NCBI GenBank assembly: GCA_016702505.1
Contig: JADJDU010000015.1
Coordinates: forward strand, 1 to 34,904
Length of the DNA: 34,904 bases
Reading direction: 5' to 3'
Origin: Microthrixaceae bacterium
GTDB taxonomy: Bacteria; Actinomycetota; Acidimicrobiia; Acidimicrobiales; Iamiaceae
In this document: piece by piece, positions 29,519 through 34,904 of the stretch
Layout of the letters: each line of letters starts with the position of its first letter
Position numbering within the stretch: the stretch's first letter is position 1
Translations under genes and position numbers: made by a program
The notes under the pieces: model-generated
What the model saw: the letters and a program-made list of their open reading frames with translations, nothing else
What the model was told of the DNA's origin: nothing
Database searches by the model: none

Positions 29519-29728
29519 TCAGCCCCTACGGGTCCGCTTCACGGGCGCAGCCTCGACGGCCTGCTCCACCTCTAGGGCATCCACAGCGGCCTCACGGGAG
29601 CCGACAACCCCGGCACGCACACCGAACCGGGCTAGCTCCGCATCCACCTCGGCCACACGGCCAGACAGACCACGCAACACATACCCATCACGCTCCACCA
29701 GCAGAGCCGCAACATACGAATCGGACAC
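29519..29728 (-). CDS. Small head protein
   Basis: 69 aa. YVAALLVERDGYVLRGLSGR, then VAEVDAELARFGVRA, is a recurrent small module found just after the capsid gene in many siphophages. Its role is unknown; it may assist connector assembly. GGAGG lies 6 bases before GTG 29728. Confidence 0.75.
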   Translation of the reverse strand: MSDSYVAALLVERDGYVLRGLSGRVAEVDAELARFGVRAGVVGSREAAVDALEVEQAVEAAPVKRTRRG

Positions 29729-29760
29729 AACACACCTCCAACGAAGCGAACATGGTGGGA

Positions 29761-29807
29761 GGTGTGGGCCTGGGGGGAGGCATCAGCCACCAACCCAGGC
29801 CCACACC
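29761..29807. terminator. 14-bp hairpin after the capsid gene
   Basis: GGTGTGGGCCTGGG pairs exactly with CCCAGGCCCACACC across a 19-base loop, directly after the capsid stop. There is no T run, so partial termination or 3' protection of the abundant capsid mRNA is more likely than full termination. Confidence 0.65.
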
Positions 29808-29814
29808 AACCGAC

Positions 29815-31161
29815 CTAGAAGGTCGGCGTAACCAGACCGGTGCCACCGACAGTGGCGATGGCCTTCGGGTAACGCCCGGCCGTGGTGGCCGAGTAGCCGT
29901 AAGCAACGAGCTTCACGGTCAGGTTGCCGCCGTTGGTCTGCTCGAAACGCAGCTCACGGGGGGCACCGTCGCCGTCCTCCCACAGGAGGATGTCGTCAGC
30001 CTTCGCCACGATCACCAGGTCCTCATTGGTGCCGGCACCGAGGTCGGTGGCCATGTTGGCGTCGGTGACGACGGGCAGACCGAACAGCGACCCGACGACC
30101 TGCCCGTACTCGGCGGCAACACCCACACCAACAGCGTTGGAGGGGGCGTTCAAGCCGATGAGGGGACGGTTGGTGGTGTCCACGGCAGCGGTCAGCCAGC
30201 CCCACCGGCGGGGGTGCATGAAGATCGCGGTGGCAGGCATGAACCGGTTCGAGTTCACCCGCTGCACAGCGTCAGCCAGCTTCGGGAAGAACTCGGCCAC
30301 GGTGGGGGACGCGTCGGTGTAGGTCACGGCCTCGATCCCGGCAGTGCCGGTGATGGCGGTGTACACCGAAGTGTCCAGCACGGTCGCATAGTGCGAAGCG
30401 AGGTCACCGAACACCACCAGATCGATGCCGACCCCACGCTCCAACGCCTGACGGGAAACGTCCTGCTGACCGGCAATGGTCTGGAGAGACACGGCCAGGG
30501 TGGTCTCATCGAAGTTGGTTTCCGACACGGCGTCGTTCTCGGCCGCCTGGACGGCGGTGGTGGTGCCGGTGGTGCCACGCGGGACGTTGAAGGTCATCCC
30601 ACCAGCAGGCAGCGGGAGCCGACGCACCGAGTTGGCGATCGGGCGACCAGCCCGAGCGATCGGAGCGAACATGTCCACCAGGTACTGCGGTGGAACCAAC
30701 GCACCGAACGCACCGGTGCCGACATCGCGGGTCTCCAGCGCCATCCGCTGATGACGCTCCAGCCGCTCACGGGCCTGCCAGTCGCCACCGAACTCGGAGC
30801 GGTAGGCATCCTGAAGGAACGAGTGCTCACCACCGTCGCGGTACACGACAGGCTCAGCGCCGACACGGATCTCAGGGGACCCGTTAGGGGCAGGGAAGCG
30901 GGCAGCCACAGCGTCAGCAGCAGCACGGGCCTCTTCGAGCGCAACGAGCTCGGCCTCACGCTCCTGAAGCTGGGCGAGATCGGCATCAGCGGCAGCGACG
31001 GCGGAACGGGCCTCGTTGAACTGTGCGGTCTCGGCATCGCTGAGTGCTGAATCGTCTCGGGCCTCGGCCGCAGCGATCACCGAATCGATGACGGCCATGT
31101 GGCCGGCGCGAGTGTCGAGGCACTCACGGATAGAAGCTCGGATCTGTTCGAGCAGGGTCAT
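29815..31161 (-). CDS. Major capsid protein, HK97 fold
   Basis: 448 aa from ATG 31161 (GGAGG 7 bases upstream). Residues 1-100 are a helical delta domain (AAEARDDSALSDAETAQFNE) that scaffolds assembly and is removed by the protease. The mature part begins after about residue 105 and includes GAFGALVPPQYLVDMFAPIA, the LFGLPVVTD P-domain strand and GRYPKAIATV near the end, all typical of HK97-type capsids. The phage-fold assignment is firm; whether subunits crosslink cannot be told. Confidence 0.93.
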   Translation of the reverse strand: MTLLEQIRASIRECLDTRAGHMAVIDSVIAAAEARDDSALSDAETAQFNEARSAVAAADADLAQLQEREAELVALEEARAAADAVAARFPAPNGSPEIRVGAEPVVYRDGGEHSFLQDAYRSEFGGDWQARERLERHQRMALETRDVGTGAFGALVPPQYLVDMFAPIARAGRPIANSVRRLPLPAGGMTFNVPRGTTGTTTAVQAAENDAVSETNFDETTLAVSLQTIAGQQDVSRQALERGVGIDLVVFGDLASHYATVLDTSVYTAITGTAGIEAVTYTDASPTVAEFFPKLADAVQRVNSNRFMPATAIFMHPRRWGWLTAAVDTTNRPLIGLNAPSNAVGVGVAAEYGQVVGSLFGLPVVTDANMATDLGAGTNEDLVIVAKADDILLWEDGDGAPRELRFEQTNGGNLTVKLVAYGYSATTAGRYPKAIATVGGTGLVTPTF

Positions 31162-31317
31162 GACAGGACCTCCATGGGTCACGTTGGTTGGCACCCGTGC
31201 CGGGCGGCGCGGGTGAGTCGTGGCTCAGGTGGACCGCAGGTGGACCGCAGGTGGTGCCCCTAGAGGGGTCCGGCGTGCAGTTCGGCGTGCAGCCCGGCGT
31301 GGGCCGGGAGTGACTGC
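31162..31317. repeat. Intergenic region with two short tandem repeats
   Basis: Between protease and capsid. It holds AGGTGGACCGC repeated about 2.5 times from 31227 and CGGCGTGCAG-type 12-mers nearly three times at 31271-31305. The capsid ribosome site is at its left end. No gene is seen here. Confidence 0.6.
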
Positions 31318-31965
31318 CTAGATAGACAGCCGGGCGCGGACAGCCAAAGCCATCCGCAGATCAAGACCGCGCACCGACGGCGCTGGCACGTCGTCGCGCA
31401 CCTGGGCGACGGTCGCAGGATTCGCCGGGTAGGTCACCAGCGAAACATCGAACAGTTGGACCTCGGTGATGCGCCGCTCGAGGTAGTCCGCATCCCACTC
31501 CTGACGGATCACACGGAAAGCGAAGGACATCTCATCGAGATCGCCTCGCTCCATCGCGGACAGCACCGACGCCACCAGCGGAGACGAACGGTCAAGCGAG
31601 GCATCACACCGCAGGCCCACAGCGTCGGACGCCAGCGTCAGCGTCTTAGCGGCCGTGCGTGCCAGAGGTAGGCCCTCATGGTTCACCAGGAGACGCACGT
31701 CGTCACGCTCGACCACCGACTTAGCGCAAGCACCCTCAACGATCACCTCAGACCAGCCGCCACGCTCCGGGCCACCAGCCACGTCATAAGGGAACCCGTA
31801 CACCGTGGCGTACCCCGACATCGACACGCCGCCGTCCTCATCCGCTCGCACCTCGGGCACAGCGAACCGCCGGGCCTCCACAGTGCGGCCACGCTGCACC
31901 ACCGACAGAGACGACATGTCACCACCCAGACGGGCAGCGACCACATCAGGCAACAACTCAGACAT
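31318..31965 (-). CDS. Capsid maturation protease, S78 family
   Basis: 215 aa. SGYATVYGFPYDVAGG opens the fold. LLVNHEGLPLA holds the catalytic His at 96, and DEMSFAFRV the Ser at 147, as in HK97 gp4-like prohead proteases. LFDVSLVTYPANPAT closes the conserved core. It trims the capsid delta domain during maturation. ATG 31965 overlaps the portal gene by 8 bases; ATG 31920 (residue 16) is a possible alternative. Confidence 0.92.
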   Translation of the reverse strand: MSELLPDVVAARLGGDMSSLSVVQRGRTVEARRFAVPEVRADEDGGVSMSGYATVYGFPYDVAGGPERGGWSEVIVEGACAKSVVERDDVRLLVNHEGLPLARTAAKTLTLASDAVGLRCDASLDRSSPLVASVLSAMERGDLDEMSFAFRVIRQEWDADYLERRITEVQLFDVSLVTYPANPATVAQVRDDVPAPSVRGLDLRMALAVRARLSI

Positions 31966-33097
31966 CTGACCCTCCAGGTCCGTTCAGCGCCACCGTCTGG
32001 GCACCGACACCGCCAGGCAACGGCGGGCGATCCTCGTGCTCCCGCGCCTCATCCGGCGTCCCCCAACCGCCACGGATGCGCAACGTCTCCACCTCCGCCT
32101 GCGTCTTCACGTCCACCTTCACCAGCGCCCCGGTGTTGACCTTCACGTATTCCGACGGGGGCACCATCGAGGACACGAACTCCTCCATCAGAGTCACCCA
32201 CCAACCCGCGTTATAGGTGAGGTAGTTCAGCGACCGCTGCTCGACGTTCGCGTACGTCTGACTGTTACCGGACTCGCCACCGATCATCTCCGGCGGCACC
32301 AGGAAGAACCCGGCGATGTCGGCCTTGTTCGCCTTGATCGTCTCCAGAAACTGAGACTCCTCCGGGCTCACCTGGATCGCCTCATAGGTGACACCCAACC
32401 CGAGCACCACCGGCTCACGACCAGACACCGCAGCCCTAAACCGCTCCTTGATCGTCGCCGCCTGATCCTGGGTTACCGGCTGGTCTGTCGACAGCACCGC
32501 CGAAGGGTGAGCGCCATCGCTGAACCACCGGCGACCGAACTCGCCAGCCGACAACCCCAAGCCCGTCATCGACGCCGCGTACTGCAGCGGGGACAACCCG
32601 ATAGGCGACCCCGGAACAGTGAACGCAGGCCAATGCACCAAGTCATCACCGACCGGACGGCCATCAAGCAACCACTGCACCGACCCGACACCAACCGGCC
32701 GAGCCGACATCCTCGACGGAGACAAGATCTCCATCTGCACCGGATACCCCAGCCGGTCACGAGCCGCCACCAGACCGAACACGTTCCCGGCCGTCAACCA
32801 CGACATCAGCACCTGACGACGCCACCCGATCGCATGCATGTGCAACCACGGAGCCGACAGCAGCGGGGACGGCCGCTCAACCTCCACCGGCACACCAGCC
32901 GCCCGGCGGTACTGCTTCACCGGCAACGCCGACAACCGAGAGATCAGATCCATACACGACCACACCGCACCCAACCGGAGCGCCTGGTCCACATCCGACA
33001 CGGCACCATGACCGCCACCAGACCGACGGACACGCTCAGCCGCCAGCACCTCAGCCAACGACCCCACAGAACGACGCTCAGGGCGGAACAAGCTCAT
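31958..33097 (-). CDS. Portal protein, HK97 family
   Basis: 379 aa. VWSCMDLISRLSALPVKQYR and WLTAGNVFGLVAARDRLGYP, then SPIGLSPLQYAASM and FFLVPPEMIGGES, are consecutive landmarks of HK97-type portals. Twelve copies form the DNA channel at one capsid vertex and bind terminase. ATGA coupling with the small membrane gene upstream. Confidence 0.93.
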   Translation of the reverse strand: MSLFRPERRSVGSLAEVLAAERVRRSGGGHGAVSDVDQALRLGAVWSCMDLISRLSALPVKQYRRAAGVPVEVERPSPLLSAPWLHMHAIGWRRQVLMSWLTAGNVFGLVAARDRLGYPVQMEILSPSRMSARPVGVGSVQWLLDGRPVGDDLVHWPAFTVPGSPIGLSPLQYAASMTGLGLSAGEFGRRWFSDGAHPSAVLSTDQPVTQDQAATIKERFRAAVSGREPVVLGLGVTYEAIQVSPEESQFLETIKANKADIAGFFLVPPEMIGGESGNSQTYANVEQRSLNYLTYNAGWWVTLMEEFVSSMVPPSEYVKVNTGALVKVDVKTQAEVETLRIRGGWGTPDEAREHEDRPPLPGGVGAQTVALNGPGGSDV

Positions 33098-33222
33098 GCC
33101 CGCACCTCAACCGCGGCGACCAAAGCCACCCCGGCCACCACCAAAGCCAACGGCACCGACCACATCGACACACCGACCACCACAAGGGCGAGACCGAACA
33201 ACTCGAGCAACACGTGCACCAT
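33094..33222 (-). CDS. 42-aa hydrophobic protein between terminase and portal
   Basis: Begins MVHVLLELFGLALVVVGVSM and continues WSVPLALVVAGVALVAAVEV: two short membrane spans with almost no soluble part. AGGAG lies 3 bases before ATG 33222 (GGGGAG farther up), and the stop overlaps the portal start. Comparable tiny hydrophobic genes occupy this place in other actinophages; their role is unknown. Confidence 0.65.
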   Translation of the reverse strand: MVHVLLELFGLALVVVGVSMWSVPLALVVAGVALVAAVEVRA

Positions 33223-33236
33223 CGGCTCCTCTCCCC

Positions 33237-34709
33237 TCAGTAGACGCTCATCGACACATCAACAGCAGGCATCGACACAGCAGCGTGATGGGCCAACACC
33301 ACAGCCACCAGCGGCGACATGTCATGGTCCCCACGACGATCAATCAGCAGGGCATCCCCCGCCTTGCGCTTCTCCGCCCACGACACCGCCGACGACAACT
33401 CCGGCCGGTCACGGTGCACCACTTCCTCATCCACCACCGCATCAAAGAACCCCGCCGTAGCCAGCTTCAGGGCGGCAAACGCGACCCGCGTCACCGTGAC
33501 CCCAGCAGCCTCCAGATCACCGATCAGCGCGGCCGCTGGACCCGCCTCATCAATCACCACCCGGCGCACTGCCCCATCGGCCACCAATGCGGCCACCTCG
33601 GCCACCACCCAGCCGGTGCCGGCGCCAGTCGCCACCACATCGACCCCGATACCACCCTCACGGCACTCCCCAGCCACCGCCACAGACGACGATGACCGAT
33701 CCGGCCGCACCTCCACCGCAAGATCCACACCACCGACCAGCCACCCAGGCCGCTCAGCACGACGCCCCGACTCCCCGCTGCGACACGACGACCAATCAGC
33801 CTCAGCGATCACAGACCACTGAGGGCCCAACCCGTTGTCAGGGTCAGGGAAGATCCCGAGCCGCTCACGGGCGAACTCGGCATCGGTCAGATTCGCCCGC
33901 TCCACCGTCCCAATGAACTCCTCAGTGATCAGCGACCCGAGCGACGGGTTCCCCCTCAACCACGCTCCACGATCATCTAGCGCCCCAGCAACAGCATCGA
34001 CATCAGAGGCATCGACATCGACGGACCACTCGGCGTAAGTGATCTCACCCGCACGACCACGGGCGATGATCTTCCGCAAAGCATTCGACTCGGCCACCTC
34101 CAACGGCGCCGAGCTCGTCCACCACAGCTGCGGATCAGGACGGGCCGACATCGTTGGCAGCAGGGAACCGAGATCGTTGATGTAGTAGGCCTCGTCCAGG
34201 ACCACCCGGTCCCCCGAGAAGCCACGACCACCACCCTTCGAGCGGGCCTTGAACTGGAGCCTCTTTCCGTTGCGTAGCTCGATCCGTTCCTTGCCGTTGC
34301 TGTCGTAAATCCCCTTGACCTCGGCCATCAGCTCCGGCGTCGTCTCGACCAGCGTCCTAATCCGGGTGAAGTGCTCCAGCGACGTGTCGAACCGGTGCGC
34401 CGTGTGAGTGATCAGATCCACCGCGTCATCGAGGAAGAGCCAGTACAGCTCCGCAGCCTCCAGCACCCCGCCCTTACCGTTCTGGCGAGGAACCACCAAC
34501 GCAACCTCAAACGAAGCGCAGAACCCTTCGGCGGTCTCAGCTAGTGCGGCGTCGAGAACCAGTTCCTGCCACGGGAGCAGCACCAGGCCCGCCGACATCG
34601 CCAACTCCACCGCTTCCGGCCCCGCTGTTGACGCTGCGCTTGGGCGGCTCAGGAACCGAGGCGGCACCAGCGGCGGCGCGGCGGTCCTCTCTGCGACGGC
34701 GTAGCTCAT
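33237..34709 (-). CDS. Terminase large subunit
   Basis: 490 aa. VVPRQNGKGG (72-81) is the Walker A loop of the packaging ATPase, VVLDEAYY (169-176) the Walker B with catalytic Glu, and SAPLEVAESNALRK follows as the coupling region. The RNase H-like nuclease starts at GVDLAVEVRPDRS (about residue 325), with later acidic VIDEAGPAA. It pumps DNA into the prohead and cuts it. ATG 34709 lies 173 bases inside the small subunit frame, with GGAGG farther upstream than usual. Confidence 0.93.
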   Translation of the reverse strand: MSYAVAERTAAPPLVPPRFLSRPSAASTAGPEAVELAMSAGLVLLPWQELVLDAALAETAEGFCASFEVALVVPRQNGKGGVLEAAELYWLFLDDAVDLITHTAHRFDTSLEHFTRIRTLVETTPELMAEVKGIYDSNGKERIELRNGKRLQFKARSKGGGRGFSGDRVVLDEAYYINDLGSLLPTMSARPDPQLWWTSSAPLEVAESNALRKIIARGRAGEITYAEWSVDVDASDVDAVAGALDDRGAWLRGNPSLGSLITEEFIGTVERANLTDAEFARERLGIFPDPDNGLGPQWSVIAEADWSSCRSGESGRRAERPGWLVGGVDLAVEVRPDRSSSSVAVAGECREGGIGVDVVATGAGTGWVVAEVAALVADGAVRRVVIDEAGPAAALIGDLEAAGVTVTRVAFAALKLATAGFFDAVVDEEVVHRDRPELSSAVSWAEKRKAGDALLIDRRGDHDMSPLVAVVLAHHAAVSMPAVDVSMSVY

Positions 34710-34904
34710 CCTTGCGGTTCACCTCCGGCTCGGCGATGCCATCGAGTGCCCGCAACACTTGGAGCAGACGGCCAGTCAGAGGCGCTAGACGCTTTCGGTC
34801 GTCCTCGCCCACTAGGTCGATCTCGTGAGCGAGCTTGTCCCGCACGGCCTCCAGGGCCTCGCGGTTGTCCCCGGATCTGACCGCCCTAGCTACAGGTCCG
34901 AGGG
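34537..34904 (-). CDS. Terminase small subunit-like protein, partial at window edge
   Basis: The frame is open to the window edge; its start probably lies outside. Helical VRSGDNREALEAVRDKLAHE, then DLVGEDDRKRLAPLTGRLLQ, is typical of small packaging subunits that choose the DNA end. The last 50 residues are Gly/Ser/Pro-rich and fully overlap the large-subunit gene, so the real stop could lie earlier if there is an indel. An internal GTG at 34845 is a possible start. Confidence 0.72.
   Translation of the reverse strand, partial: LGPVARAVRSGDNREALEAVRDKLAHEIDLVGEDDRKRLAPLTGRLLQVLRALDGIAEPEVNRKDELRRRREDRRAAAGAASVPEPPKRSVNSGAGSGGVGDVGGPGAAPVAGTGSRRRTS

Noticed and set aside
29206..31050. Plus-strand frame of about 614 codons opposite capsid and connector
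   Set aside because: Antisense to the HK97 capsid; no motif or start signal.
32036..33460. Plus-strand frame of about 474 codons opposite the portal
   Set aside because: Arg/His/Pro-rich antisense reading of a clear portal gene.
1..34904. tRNA or rRNA genes, integrase, insertion sequences
   Set aside because: I found no cloverleaf-like sequence with a GTTCGA-type arm in context, no tyrosine or serine recombinase motifs, and no transposase frame with terminal repeats. Reading by eye cannot fully exclude a tRNA.

Overview
The window looks like most or all of the genome of a temperate, long-tailed (siphovirus-type) actinobacteriophage or prophage. The DNA is very GC-rich. It encodes an HK97-type head set (terminase, portal, S78-type protease, capsid), a long tape measure and an endolysin/holin pair. 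Two WhiB-like iron-sulfur regulators point to an actinobacterial host, because that family is essentially confined to Actinobacteria and their phages. A CI/Cro-like repressor and a small excisionase-type HTH protein suggest lysogeny, but no integrase is visible. Almost every gene is on the minus strand, and neighbours are joined by 4-base ATGA or GTGA overlaps or by 1-base TGATG overlaps.

Read in the direction of transcription (high to low coordinates). 34.9-33.1 kb: terminase small (cut by the window edge) and large subunits, and a 42-aa membrane protein. 33.1-29.8 kb: portal, protease, major capsid. 29.7-26.5 kb: connectors, tail terminator, tail tube, assembly proteins. 26.5-23.4 kb: tape measure. 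23.4-18.2 kb: distal tail, minor tail and fibre proteins, including a fibre with YadA-head-like repeats. 18.2-16.3 kb: lysis genes and small accessory proteins, closed by two strong hairpins at 16.21-16.29 kb. 16.2-15.5 kb: immunity region with a probably leaderless repressor, an HTH protein, and a frameshifted HTH gene on the plus strand. 15.47-15.21 kb: control region with a palindromic operator candidate. 15.2-12.4 kb: RecB-like exonuclease and RecT-like annealase. 12.4-8.5 kb: accessory zone of very small genes and sequence repeats. 8.5-0 kb: ASCH protein, RuvC-like resolvase, PP-loop ATPase, two WhiB proteins, SNF2-type helicase, DNA methyltransferase, DnaB-N/AAA replication protein, two small DNA-binding candidates and an HNH nuclease. 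HNH genes commonly sit next to terminase genes, so the two window ends may be neighbours in a circular or permuted genome.

Three things stand out. First, a candidate replication origin at 1.30-1.56 kb carries two DnaA boxes, many direct and inverted copies of GGGACCCACC, and a large hairpin, all beside the helicase-like gene. Second, the accessory zone at 8.7-12.3 kb holds a 39-unit hexanucleotide repeat encoding a Gly-Tyr/Asn/Asp protein, a C15 and a G23 homopolymer, an 18-nt repeat array encoding a beta-helix, and a 215-bp duplication. Third, at least six genes are broken by single-base indels, most of them at G/C runs. That pattern suggests homopolymer sequencing errors, although phase variation cannot be excluded for the G23 tract.
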